From Alisma plantago-aquatica (taxonomy: Eukaryota > Streptophyta > Magnoliopsida > Alismatales > Alismataceae), in the NCBI GenBank assembly GCA_963693085.1, contig OY856411.1, positions 118,197,267-118,261,266 of the forward strand: a stretch of 64,000 nt of DNA, in the 5' to 3' direction. The position numbers were made by a program, and so were the translations under genes. The stretch's first letter is position 1. Each line of letters begins with the position of its first letter. The notes under the pieces were generated by a model that was not told where the DNA came from, did not search any database, and worked only from the letters and a program-made list of their open reading frames with translations. Positions 47,631-59,174 of the stretch are shown piece after piece.

Positions 47631-48800
47631 CATAAATGGTCACATCTTGATCTCAAACCTAATACATATAGGATAAGAAAATCTAAAATATGAAATAAAA
47701 CTGGACTAGATAATATATTGAGTGGTAGATGGCACCCCATCAAGCCAAATTCTCCTTTTGATGTCAGCTATGCTAAAGGGTTTGCTTCAGCTCTCCTTTG
47801 CTCCTTGATCTAGGGACATATCCTCCCATGACCAAGCAAAACAAAGAAACAACGTAAGTAAGTGAAACTTATGCATTTTATAAAAACTGTAAAATAAGCA
47901 TATATAATTGAATTGAAATAAACTTGACATGACTTAACATTAAAATTATCATTACATTTCAGCTTTGACTACATCAATGAATTAAGAAACGTTACTATAT
48001 GCATTCTCTATATATCTGCCCAAATGGGAGCACATTATGCTCAAAAAGCCCATCATTTCTAGGAATACCATAAAAAACATAAAGGTCCATCATTGTGAGA
48101 AACATATAATAAGTTACTTAATTCTCTTATTTTAATCATTCACATCATTGTTCTTATCTTGCCATCAATGTAAATTGTCCTCACCCAATAATTGCAACTA
48201 AGATGATTCTTAAATAGACTGATGAGCACTGTGGAACAATTATTGGATGAGGACAATTCACACTGATTGCAAGATAAGAACAATAACGTTAATGATTAAG
48301 AGAAGATAATTAAGTAACATATTATATGCTTTTCACAATGATTGACCTTGGTGGTCATTATGGGCTTCTTAGAAATGATGGGATTTTCGAGCATGATGTG
48401 CCCCATGTGGGAAGTTATATAGAGAATGCATATAGTAACATTTCTTAATTCATTGATGTAATGAAAGATACAATCTAATGATAATTCCAATGTTAAGTCA
48501 TGTCAACTTTATTTCAATTCAAGTATATACACTTATTTTTTTAGTTTTTATAAAATGCATAAGTGTTGCTTACTTATGTTGTTGTTTTGTTTAGCATGGT
48601 TGAGGGATGAGATGTCCTTAGATCAAGGAGAAAAGGATAACTGAAGCGATCCCTTCGTTGTATCTGACATCAAAAGGAATCTTTGGCTTGGTGGGGTGCC
48701 ATCTACCACTCAATAGATTATCAAATCTGGATTTATTTTATGTTGTAAATTTTCTTAGCCTACATGTATTAGGTTTGAGATCAAGATGAGATAGTTTATG
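47631..48800. repeat. Long inverted repeat, two 564-bp arms with a 42-bp loop
   Basis: Left arm 47631-48194, right arm 48237-48800, roughly 80-85% identical as reverse complements by eye. Landmarks: CATAAA...CATCTTGATCTCAAACCTAATACAT at the outer left and its inverse at the outer right; TTATGCATTTTATAAAAACT and its inverse mid-arm; CCCAATAATTG / CAATTATTGG at the centre. There is no coding capacity. It could be a foldback element, or two head-to-head copies of one LTR, since the left arm adjoins an LTR and primer site. A transcript would fold into a long hairpin. Confidence 0.88.
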
Positions 48801-48854
48801 TAACGTCCCAGGATTTGAGGCCTTGGATAAGATGATCTTAAAAGGAATGATTGG
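48799..48854 (+). repeat. Truncated Cassandra LTR (first 56 bp)
   Basis: TGTAACGTCCCAGGATTTGAGGCC and the following bases match the start of the Cassandra LTRs at 16186 and 16729. The match stops at AATGATTGG, before the 5S-derived part. It starts exactly at the outer end of the inverted repeat. Confidence 0.8.
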
Positions 48855-50323
48855 TTCCAAACTTTGAATCAAAGATTGTTATTCTACTTCCCAATTGTTT
48901 CCAATTGGGATTTTAAAAGTGATATATTTTATTTACATTGCAAGGATGTTACAAAAAAATACAATCACCTTCCACACCCTTGAAGTAGCCTCAACCTCCT
49001 TGAGGTATCATTCTTGAAGTAACTTCAAGTCCATGGAGTGGCCTTCACGACCTTGGAGTAGCTCCACCACCTTGAGATATCCTTCACCTAGAAATAGCTC
49101 CAACCTCCTTTGAAACAGCCTTCTTGAAATAACCTCAAGCAACCTTGGAGCATCCTTCACCACCTTGAAGTAGGTCCACCTCCTTGATATAATCTTCACC
49201 TAGAAGTAGCTCCAGCCTCCTTTGAAGTAGACTTCTTAAAGTAACCTCAAGTAACCTCACTGACAACCTCCTACACTTGGAGTAGTCAAGGAGAACAAAT
49301 ACAATATAAAGGAAATAGATTGGAAGAAAAATAATTCTTAACCACTGAAGTAAAAACGTTTTTATCCTATATCAAGCGTATAGATGCCCTATCCACTTAA
49401 GATGGGCGTGGCTATATGTGGTGTCTAGGAAATTGTATCTATATGACACAATAATTAAAGTAAAAGGAAGAAGATAGGAAGTGCATCTCAGCTTTGTTGC
49501 TCTCTAGAATGGATGCTCAAGTGTACTTGTGTATTGTGTATGCAAGTGATGATTTGGGTGTCCTAAGGCCTCTCCTATTTATAGGAATGGTTTACAAGGG
49601 ATTAGGGACATTGTATCGAGTATCTAGAGTGTTATTAGTGCTTAACTAGTCATTAGGTAGAAAGTAGTTGGGTTGCAACTACTAAAATATTCGTTAAATG
49701 TGAAGTTTCTAGAACTTTTCTTGGTCAACAATATTGTCGACCAGATGACTCTCAGTCTGCAAACTTGTCAACTAGATGACTGTGTTGGTTCAGCTAGGTC
49801 TAACCACTATATGTCTCTCTCTCTTATTTAAACCAATTATAAGGGCTATATCTGGATCGATAGTATTGTCGATCAAAACTGGCTCAAAACTAATGATTTG
49901 CAAAGTTATTTTTCAGTTATCTGAGTCTTCAAATGAGTGATTCTTGGTCGACAATTTTGTCGACCGAGAAAAACTTTTTGCAAGAATTTGCAATGAAGGT
50001 CTTATTGATGACTCATATGAAACCTAACAACCCTAAAGTTTTCATGTGAGTGTAAGATAGGGTTTGGGTGGATGGGGAAAATCTGACGCTTGTTGTACAT
50101 GATATCTAAGTACTAGTACATTATATACTTTTACATATTTTACAATTGAGTACAATCATGAAAATATTAAATATTTAAGTGCATTGATCTTCAACTATCC
50201 ACATGGTATGATCTCCTCATATTTTTGAACCCTAAAATACTCAAGTAGCATATTAGATCCACAAGAATGAATTGTTTGTCATCATCAAAATCAAGGGTAT
50301 GATAATGTCCAATTTAGCCAACA
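48855..50323 (-). repeat. Sirevirus-type LTR copy D
   Basis: Related to LTRs A-C but more diverged. Shared parts are the TTGTTTCCAA-TTGGGATTT segment, the minus-strand TATA box (plus CTATTTATA, 49574-49582), TTGTCGACCAG/TTGTCGACCGAG words at 49735-49970 and the TCATATGAAACCTAACAACCCTAAAG segment. On the minus strand it probably starts TGTTGGCTAAATTGG at 50323. It contains its own minisatellite (48980-49290). Confidence 0.6.
48980..49290 (+). repeat. Minisatellite of CTTGAAGTAGC-type units within LTR D
   Basis: TTGAAGTAGC/TTGGAGTAGC units recur every ~36-40 bp. A higher-order ~107-bp unit (TTCACCTAGAAATAGCTCCA...) appears twice, near 49080 and 49190. LTRs A-C lack it. Confidence 0.7.
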
Positions 50324-51152
50324 GGCCCAACCAACATGGAACTAGGATATAAAAATAAACAACATAGTGTCTTATATCACTAGGTTTGATTAAGATAAAC
50401 ATGATATAAGTCGTGGATGTTTCCCTAGAACTAGATTTCAAATAGATGAACATAGGTTCAAAGTTGCATACATGCATGAAATCAGTTAACCATACTTCAA
50501 AGGTCACATCAACACCTTAGGTCTAGATGATACATCCACATCATGAATAATACTAGACAAAGAGAAAGTCTATTTTGTTAATTGATAAAGCATGAGTCAT
50601 GTTCTATTCATGCAATATCATAGTTGGACATATTACATTCACTTAATGCAATAGTGCCACATATAGGAGCACTAAGAAGGACATGTTAGAATGTAGACCT
50701 AAACATGATGATTCTACTAATTTAGAGTCATTAAGATGTCATGGATAGCATTAGATAAAGATATAGCAAGTTTAGAGCCCAAAAAGTATAGATCACACTA
50801 CGTATTACATGTTGTCAATACGAGTACATGACTATACTACTTGGCATTTAGTAAGACAAGTCATTTAATGGCTGAATTGGAAGTAAACATAGAGATTTGA
50901 ATATTGACGATTCACTTTAGCACAAGCGTTTAGGTTCCATGTACGTAAGTACTAAACATATCAAATTAGGGAATAAAGGTGTAAAAATGTAGGTCCTTTA
51001 TGTCATATGATTAAAACAAGACCAAAAGGAGTAAAGTATTAGTGAAACATGGCACAAAGGGACATATGATTTACTTATTTAGAGATCGAAAGGCTATATG
51101 ATGGAAATTATAGCTAAAGTTCAAGACATGGTCAAGTTATATCTTTGAAGCA
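50324..51152. other. AT-rich DNA between LTR D and the Athila-type element
   Basis: No protein motif, LTR end or RNA gene was recognised on either strand. Confidence 0.5.
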
Positions 51153-52750
51153 TGATGCGATGATTTTGAGTCACATTTATAGACTTGTTTGATATGTGTT
51201 TTATGCATTTATTAGTCATTTTCATGGTTAATGTTGCATAATTCCTTCATTTTGGTCTATGCCATTCCTTTATGTCAAATTCCCTTTATTTAAGCATTTT
51301 GAGTAATAATTATCGAAAGAATATATTTTGTGTGGATTTATGTGGTTCCGTGTGTTAATTTCAGGAAAAACAAGTATCTGTTGCCGTCGATACCATCGAC
51401 GGTGGTCAATACCATCGACCGGACCACAGGCTGACAGCCGCAAGGACCAGAAGAAAGTCGATACCATTGACAGGGATGTCGATGGTATCGAGACACCATC
51501 AGGTTGCTGGAGAGAAGTGCGTCGATACTATCGACCAAAATGTCAATACTATCGACTGGTGGAGCTACAGTGACACAAAATGACAAAACCGTCGTTACAG
51601 GTTCGTCGATACCATCGACCCGCGTCGATGGTATCGAGACGACATTAGGCGCTCAGACGAAAGGAAAGAAGGGTTGCCGCTATCACGCTAGGTCGATACC
51701 ATCGACACCGTCAGATATGAGTTTGTTTCAGATTAATCTTAATCGGACGGCCGTGGTTAATTGGCGACCTAATTCGGGAGATATACCTAATGACGACGCC
51801 CTTGACTGGGGAAGAATGTCATTAGTTGTTGCACACATCCCAGAGAGCAAAAGAGCGAAGAACGGAGCACGAGAGCACGCCCCAGCCGATTTGGACGCTG
51901 AAGAAGACGAATTCCACCACCGAAAGGCGGCAGAACGCGGATTCCACGCCAAGGATCGATTGGAGCTTCTCCGTTCAGGGGTTTAATCACTCAATCACAT
52001 TTTTCTTCATGTTTCCCTGTTTCTCTTCCACATTGTACTCTGAGATGAACATGCGGGGCTAATCCCCTTTATCTTTAGGATCGAGAGTAGCCCGAGAATT
52101 CATTGTATGACGATTTTATAATAGTAATTCATATCTTATCTCTTAAATCTGTGGTATAATTTTGTGTTCTCCAATATATTGTTATGCTTGATCACCATAA
52201 TAATAACCAAATGTCCTTAATTACTTTGAAAGAAGAATTAACGGCTGAAAAGAGACGGAATTTACATTAATTGACAAATCCCTTGAACAAGGTAGTGTAA
52301 GATTAATGGTGGATACTGAGAGGTCGTTTATAATGCACCTAGTTTAGGGTATAGGTTACTACGATAGTAGAACCGACCTAGACATAGGTAGTGAATTGTA
52401 CCACAACAGTGGGCAATTCTGATTTCAGGCCACTACCCGGATAGAGAGATAAAATTGAATAGCTATATAGAATTTAATACAATGAAAACCCACGGTGAAA
52501 CCGTAACCCTAAAGATTTCCTTTTGAATTGATTAAACCAACATTTAATCGATTGCTTGTTTTGTTTTGTTTTTATTTTATTTCAATTTTAAACAACAAAC
52601 TCTCAACTTTTTAATCGGTTTAGCTGATCGCGAATAGTTAGTAGGAGTCCCCGACGATTGCATGTATCCCTGAGTTTGACTCGGGCCTCACAAAGGCCTG
52701 TACTACTCGACGCGTTCACTTGCGTTTCTGTGTACGGTAAATTTGCGTCA
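51153..52750 (+). repeat. 5' LTR of Athila-type element
   Basis: It begins TGATGCGATGATTTTGAG and ends TTTGCGTCA just before the primer site. Nine copies of the 15-bp near-palindrome lie at 51386-51706. No clear TATA box was found after them. Downstream text near 52039 (GATGAACATGCGGGGCTAA) resembles the transcribed part of Athila LTRs. Apparent ORFs at 51504-51986 and neighbours arise from the repeats and recur in the 3' LTR. Confidence 0.92.
51386..51706 (+). repeat. LTR cluster of 15-bp near-palindromes (9 copies)
   Basis: Starts: 51386, 51405, 51457, 51478, 51521, 51542, 51605, 51624 and 51692. Forms are GTCGATACCATCGAC, GTCGATACTATCGAC or the inverse GTCGATGGTATCGAG/C, with one-base variants. 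They come in pairs whose starts are 19-21 bp apart. Two pairs are inverted (51457/51478, 51605/51624) and two direct (51386/51405, 51521/51542). The ninth has lost its partner. Confidence 0.92.
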
Positions 52751-52756
52751 AGTTTT

Positions 52757-52775
52757 TGGCGCCGTTGCCGGGGAT
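52757..52775 (+). other. Primer-binding site complementary to tRNA-Asp
   Basis: TGGCGCCGTTGCCGGGGAT follows the LTR after six bases. It is the reverse complement of the 3' end of plant tRNA-Asp(GTC) including CCA. This priming is characteristic of Athila/Tat elements. Confidence 0.88.
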
Positions 52776-52929
52776 ACGACAATTTGTTGGCACTTCGAGT
52801 GCTGTGAGCGGCCACTCTAGGCCACTTTTTTTTATTTATTTTTATCATTCCAAAAATTCATAATCTATTTTCTAAATATTTGCAATCATCAAGCACTATA
52901 CTAAATTTAATTTTTCTATTCTCAGGTAC

Positions 52930-54770
52930 TGTGCGTGGTGCAGACGCGTAGTACTGTACACGGGTCATGCACCAGAGGTTCCGCTACCGGGACCAGAAGA
53001 CGAAGGCGAATATAATCAAGATGAGCTGGAGGATATACTTTCTGAACACGAACACGAAGAGATGGACGAGCCACAGACAATATGGGAGAAGATCAAGGCT
53101 TCTTCCTCATCCGCTTCCAAGGGGCCTATAAAGAAGCAAGCACTGAATATACCGACATACAAGATTGATCCAGCTTTAATCAACTTGGTGAAGTCCAATG
53201 CCTTCCATGGGCTCAAAAATGAAGACCCCGTCGCGCACATAAGCCAGTTTGTGGAGAATTGTGATATGGTAAAAATCGACAGATTTCCACAGGACGTGCT
53301 CTACTTGAAGCTCTTCCCGAGTTCACTAGCGGGAATTGCACGTGAATGGCTACATAACTTAGATGATGAATATGTGGAGTCTTGGGACCACATGGTGGAG
53401 GTCTTCTTCGAGAGGTTCTTTCCGCCCGAGAAGACCAATAACATGATAAGGAAGATCCATAACTTCACGCAACAAGCAGGAGAAACTTATTCTGCGACCT
53501 GGGAGAGATTTCAGATCATGCTCAGGCGATGCCCGCATCATGGGCTTGATAAGGAGACGCAAGTCAAAATCTTCTATTTTGCTCTCTCCGAGCATGATAG
53601 AAGCAACCTTGATTCATCCGGTTCCGGATTCTTCTTGAATAACACAGACACTCGATGTTGGGAGATCTTAAAGAACATGGCGAAGAAACAATCATGGGGT
53701 GAAAGAGGTGCCGTGGAGCAGGTTCGAGCAGTAGGTGAATCTAAGGCAATAAAGGAGCTGAATGAGAAGATGGATCTTCTCGCAAAGAAATTGCTTGCAA
53801 AGGAGGATACTGAGTCTGAGGACGAGGCTCAAGTGAAATTCATGAGGTAGCAGCCAGGTTACAGGAACAACGACTATTCATGGAGGAAAGACAAAAAGTT
53901 TTCCTAGAAGGATCCCAATAACTTCTTGCAGGATCCGGATGCTAAACCCCAGCTAGCTGCGGAGGATAAGAGCACAAAGCTGCTCAATCAAGTTATAAAG
54001 CAAAACCAAGAACTCATGGCTACTTTCGGCCAGTAAATAAAGCAACAAGGGGAGTTCATGAACCAATTCGGGCAGACACTGCAGAGCCATGGGGCTCAAA
54101 TGAGGACAATAGAGACATCTATGGCACAGATGGCTGCGGAGATAGCCAGTTTGAAGAAGCTGACACATCTAGGTTTCCCGGGAAATACTAATGTTCCGGG
54201 AGGGAACCAAAAAGCGAAGGCCATCTTGCTAAGAAGTGGCAAGAAATTGTTAAATCCCAGGGCCAATGAAGCAAGCAAACCCCAAGCTGAAATTGAAGTT
54301 CAAGCCACTAAGGAGCTACCCGCACCGGTCACAGAACCAGTCGATGACACAGTTGTGGATGCTACTGAAGACCCGATTGCAGAGGAGGAGGAACCTTAGA
54401 AAAGGACACCCTATGTGCCACCGCATCAAAGGGCACAGGCTGTACTGGTCCCTTATCCGAACAGTGCTAAGGCAAGGAAGGTAGATGATCAATTCAAAAA
54501 GTTCTTAGATAGTTTCATGAAGCTTTTAGTAAACATCCCTCTATTGGAAGCCATTGAGCAAATCCCGTCTTACGGGAAATTTCTGAAGGACATCATCACT
54601 AAGAAGAGAAAAATTCTGGACACAGAAGTAGTTGTGCTTAAAGAGCAGGTGAGTGCCTTCATCATGGGCACATTGCCACAAAAGAGGAAAGATCCAGGTT
54701 GTTTCCACATTTCATGCTATATCGGGAAAGTCAAATTTGGTGAAGCATTATGTGACTCAGGAGCAAGCAT
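52930..54770 (+). pseudogene. gag: Gag and protease portion of Athila-type gag-pol
   Basis: Frame 1 is open from about 52930, with the first ATG at 53062; the true start is uncertain. The retrotransposon Gag domain spans about 53160-53620 (REWLHNLDDEYVESW; FFPPEKTNNMIRKIHNF; WERFQIMLRRCPHHG). A coiled-coil-like stretch follows (about 53940-54170). The aspartic protease motif CDSGASINLMP lies at 54751-54783. Stops in frame: TAG 53848, TAG 53905, TAA 54034, TAG 54397. Each is one C-to-T step from CAG or CAA. Gag forms the particle and protease cuts the polyprotein. This copy cannot make the full product unless stops are read through. Confidence 0.9.
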
Positions 54771-57700
54771 CAATTTAATGCCCCTTTCTACATTCAAAAA
54801 GTTGGGATTAAAGGAGTCAAGGCCAAGCAACATGACAATTCAATTGGCGGATAACTCTGTAGTGAAACCGTATGGGATTTGTGAAGATGTGCTTGTGAAA
54901 GTGGAAAGATTTGTATTTCCTACAGATTTTGTCATCATGGAGATACAAGATGAACAAGGCAATGAGCTACTACTCGGAAGACCATTCCAAGCTACATCCA
55001 ACATGATACTCAAGATGGGGATAGGTCGGTTGACCTTGGGTATAGCCGATGACCGGTTTGAGATGGTCATGCCTTCCAGCGTCACTTCACCTAAAGCCAA
55101 GGAGCAATGCCACGTGATGAAACATTTTGATAATACTATCTCACTTTGTCTAGGGAAGCCATTTCTGGATATGGCTCATGTAATGACCAAGGTGGATAAA
55201 GGGACTTTGGCTGTAGACGTCATGGAGCAGACCAAAGTAGTATCTCTTTGCAAGGCTGTCAGATTCCCGAATGATGAGAATGAGGACATTCCTCCCTCTA
55301 TGGAAGATGATGCTATAGAAAATTCAGTTTTTGATGCATATCCAGAATTACCATTGGAGGCTTGTTTAGTGAACATCACTTATGATTGGATGAGAAGAAA
55401 ATCACCCAAGGAGTGCGCCAAGATGCTTCAGATGCTTCCATGTTTCTATACGAGGTATTATGAAGATTTAGGTGAACTCCCCCCTCCGCTTCAATCATCA
55501 TTGATCAGCCCGCCGGAGTTAGAGTTAAAACTACTGCCACCGCATCTTAAGTACGCCTTTTTAGCGGAGGAAGAAAAGTTACCCGTGATCATTTCTGCAT
55601 ACCTGAGTGCGGAAGAGGAAGATTAGTTGTTGAAAGTGTTGAAGAACCACCGAGGAGCATTTGGGTGGTCTGTCGCAGATATCAAGGGGATTTCCCCTAC
55701 CTTGTGTCAACATAAGATTCGGCTCGAGGAGGGAGCCAAGCCGGTGATCCAACTGCAACGTCGACTGAATCCAAGCATGATGGAGGTGGTGAAGAAAGAG
55801 GTGATTAAACTTCTCTCCACAGGTATCATATATGCGATTTCAGACTCGACATGGGTAAGTCCCACGCAGGTAGTCCCTAAAAAGGGGGGTATTAGTGTCA
55901 CTCAAAACATTTTAAATGAACCTGTCACCACCTGTTTGGTAACCGGGTGGCGAGTTTGTATTGACTACCGCCGTCTTAATGCCACTACGCTGAAGGATCA
56001 CTTTCCTCTACCATTTATTGATCAAATTCTAGAGCGCTTATCCGGACGATCTCATTTCTGTTTTCTAGACGGGTATTCGGGATACAATCAGATTTCAATC
56101 GATCCTAAGGACCAAGAGAAATCTACTTTCACTTGTCCCTATGGAACTTTTGTGTATCGTCGCATGCCCTTTGGATTATGCAATGCACCAACGACTTTTT
56201 AGCGTTGTATGCTCGCCATTTTTTCTGATATGGTAGAACGCTGTCTTGAAGTCTTTATGGATGATTTTTCCATTTATGGTGCTTCGTTTGATGAATGCCT
56301 TTATAATTTGGATAAGGTGTTACGGAGATGTGAGGACACACATTTGGTCCTCAACTGGGAGAAATGTCATATGATGGTGAGTGAAGGGATAGTGCTAGGA
56401 CATAAGGTGTCTAGCAAAGGTTTGAAGGTAGATCCGGTTAAAATTGAAGTAATTTCTAAATTGCCCCCACCAAATTCGGTTAAAGGGGTAAGAAGTTTCT
56501 TAGGACATGCCGGATTTTATCGTCGGTTCATAAAAGATTTTTCTAAAATCGCCAAACCTCTATCCGAGCTTCTTGAGAAAGATGTCGTTTTTTATTTCAA
56601 TGACAAGTGTTTACACGCGTTCAACGTGTTGAAGGATAAATTGATTTCCGCACCGGTTGTTCAAACACTGGATTGGACTAAGCCGTTCGAACTCATGTGT
56701 GACGCATCAGATTTTGTTGTAGGAGCTGTGTTGGGACAGCGGGTGGACAATAAACCCGCCGTAATCTTTTATGCTTCTAAGACTTTGAAAGATGCTCAAT
56801 TAAATTACACAACTACTGAAAAAGAATTGCTTGCCGTTGTTTTTGCTTTTGAAAAATTCTGGCAATATTTAGTTGGATCGAAAATAGTTTTTTGGACAGA
56901 TCACGCCGCTATTAAATATTTGATGGAGAAAAAATACGCCAAACCTAGACTGATTAGGTGGATCTTGCTCCTACAAGAATTTGATATTGAAATTAAAGAC
57001 AAGGCGGGGATTGAAAATGTCGTAGCGGATCATTTGTCTAGGTTAGAGAGGGTGAATGAAAAAGATCTACACATACCCATAACCAAGACATTTCCGGATG
57101 AACAATTGTTGAAAGTGAATTCTAAAGATCCTTGGTTTTCATATATCGTGAATTATCTTGCTTGCAGGATCATCCCAGAAGATTGGACATATCAAGAGAA
57201 GAAGAAATTTTTCCATTCTCTACGTTATTATTTTTGGGTTGACCCCATTCTTTTGAAGCAATGCAGGGATGGTGTTTTACGTAGGTGTGTACCTGAGGAA
57301 GAATATGAGAGTGTTCTTCATCACTGCCACACTCTACCTATGGGCAGACAGCATGCGAGCTCTCGTACGGCGGCCAAGGTGTTGGAAAGTGGCCTATATT
57401 GGCCTACCTTGTTCCGAGACGCCGATGAGTTTGTGAGACAATGTGATTCCTGCCAAAGGGCGGGAAACATTTCAAAGAGACAGGAGATTCCCCTAAATGT
57501 CTTCCAAGAGGTTGAGGTATTTGACCTGTGGGGTATAGATTTCATGGGACCCTTTGTGTCCTCAAATTTGAATTTATATATTCTTCTAGTTGTTGATTAT
57601 GTGTCAAAGTGGGTAGAAGCAATACCCACAAGGACTAATGATTCTTCTGTAGTGTGCAGATTCATAAAAGAAAATATCTTCTGCAGGTTTGGAGTGCCCC

Positions 57701-58419
57701 GAATGATCATCAGTGATGGGGGTACACACTTCAAGAATCAAAAGTTCTCGGCATTGTTGAAGAAATATGGGGTGAAACATAACATAGGTACCCCGTATCA
57801 CCCGCAAACTCAAGGACTGGTGGAGGTCTCCAATCGTGAAATTAAGAAGATTTTGGAGCGTACGATGGCTTCCACGAGGAAGAACTGGAGTGCCTTACTG
57901 CCGGATGCATTGTGGGCATATCGAACGGCATACAAGACATCTATAGGCACCACGCCGTTTAGGTTGGCATATGGCCGGGCTTGTCACTTACCGGTGGAGT
58001 TAGAGCATAAAGCACACTGGGCACTAAGAAAGCTCAATTTGGGTTATGATGAGGCGGGGAAGAAAAGATTGCTTGAATTAAATGAATTGGATGAGTTGCA
58101 CATGACTGCATATGAGAACTCTCGGATATACAAGGAGCGCACCAAGTTGATCCACGATCGCCACATTCAGATGCGCACCTTCAAGAAGGGAGATCGTGTG
58201 TTGCTGTTTAATTCAAGGCTGAAGTTGCAACCCGGGAAGGTAAAATCCCGATGGAGTGGGCCATTCACGATGGAAGAGGTCAAACCACATGATGTGATCT
58301 TGGTGCGCGATGGTGAGACGACATTTTTGGTGAATGGACAGAGGTTGAAGCTATATTTTGGTGAAGATTACACAAGGAAGGTGAATGAGGTCAAACTCAC
58401 TTCACTTTTGGATGCATGA
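54771..58419 (+). pseudogene. pol: Reverse transcriptase, RNase H and integrase of Athila-type gag-pol
   Basis: This continues the same frame as gag. RT: CIDYRRLNATTLKDHFPLPF near 55960, MPFGLCNAPTTF near 56165-56199, catalytic FMDDF near 56254. RNase [16 protein letters not shown] near 56695; [24 protein letters not shown] near 56898. Integrase: a zinc region ending [12 protein letters not shown] (near 57440-57475), DDE core GIDFMGPF (57535), ISDGGTHF (about 57709) and [18 protein letters not shown] (about 57808-57861). Stops are TAG 55624 and TAG 56200. From 56209 to 58419 the frame is open for 736 codons, the longest in the window. There is no chromodomain, as expected for Athila. Confidence 0.95.
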
Positions 58420-58594
58420 TGTGATTCAAGTCGTCTAGCCAAAGACGTTACATAAGGGCTCTTGTTGGGAGGCAACCCAACCATTGGTACCATAGATTAG
58501 TTCATTTACATTCGTAGTTTAATTTGTTTTCACTTAGTTTTTAGTGTAAAAAAGATATCGTGATCGTTTGCTATATGTGCAGGGCTGAGGCAGA
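58420..58594 (+). other. Post-pol spacer with conserved hairpin
   Basis: GTTGGGAGGCAACCCAAC (about 58464-58481) is a short perfect stem (TTGGG/CCCAA). I know this text as a recurrent feature just after pol in Athila/Tat elements. It may act in RNA folding. The palindrome array follows. Confidence 0.55.
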
Positions 58595-59148
58595 GTCGAT
58601 ACCATCGACCCTTGTGTCGATGGTATCGACCATGGTACAGGTTGGCGACTGCAAGAATCACACTGCGTCCATACCATCGACGGCCTCGTCGATGGTATCG
58701 ACATACCTACCGGCAGATCGCAAAGACAAGGTCGATGGTATCGAGATGCCAGTCGATACCATCGAGATCTCTGGAGATTTTCAGAAGAAATCGTCTCAGT
58801 GAAGTCGATACCATCGACGGCCCAGTCGATGGTATCAACACATTCTTGTAAAGAAGGCGGCGGCTGGGCCTTGCGAGGGTTTGCCCTAATCAGAGAGTCG
58901 ATACTATCGACTCGCGTCGATAGTATCGACGCGCCACGTCAACGATCCGCGAGGAAAGATCAACGACAATCGCATCAGCCACGAAGTCAATCCGGGGTAT
59001 GGGTCGATACTATCGACCCGCATCGATAGTATCGACGCGTCAGCAATCCGAGCCCCGCAGATTCAGCCATCGATGACCGTCAATACTAGCGGAGGTACGG
59101 ATCGTGCTACCCGAGTCGATACCATCGACTCGCGTCGATGGTATCGAC
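58595..59148 (+). repeat. Array of seven head-to-head pairs of a 15-bp near-palindrome
   Basis: Pairs start at 58595/58616, 58667/58688, 58731/58752, 58804/58825, 58897/58916, 59003/59022 and 59115/59134. In six pairs the first member is GTCGATACCATCGAC or GTCGATACTATCGAC and the second its reverse complement; in the third pair the order is swapped. Starts are 19-21 bp apart, so each pair can form a 15-bp stem with a 4-6 nt loop. Pairs are spaced by about 64-112 bp of non-repeated sequence. Single-base defects occur in 58667, 58825 and 59022, and 58731/58752 end in G instead of C. The array lies between pol and the ATHILA ORF, just before a TATA box. Confidence 0.95.
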
Positions 59149-59174
59149 GGGCAGACAGTAGCGCCAGCCATGGC

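Noticed and set aside
51504..51986. 160-codon ORF in the Athila LTR
   Set aside because: It overlaps the palindrome cluster, is disrupted in the 3' LTR and lies upstream of or at the LTR leader.
58595..59148. CRISPR-like array of short repeats with unique spacers
   Set aside because: The genome is a plant, repeats are 15 bp and alternate in orientation, spacers vary from 4 bp to about 95 bp, and the array lies inside a retrotransposon.
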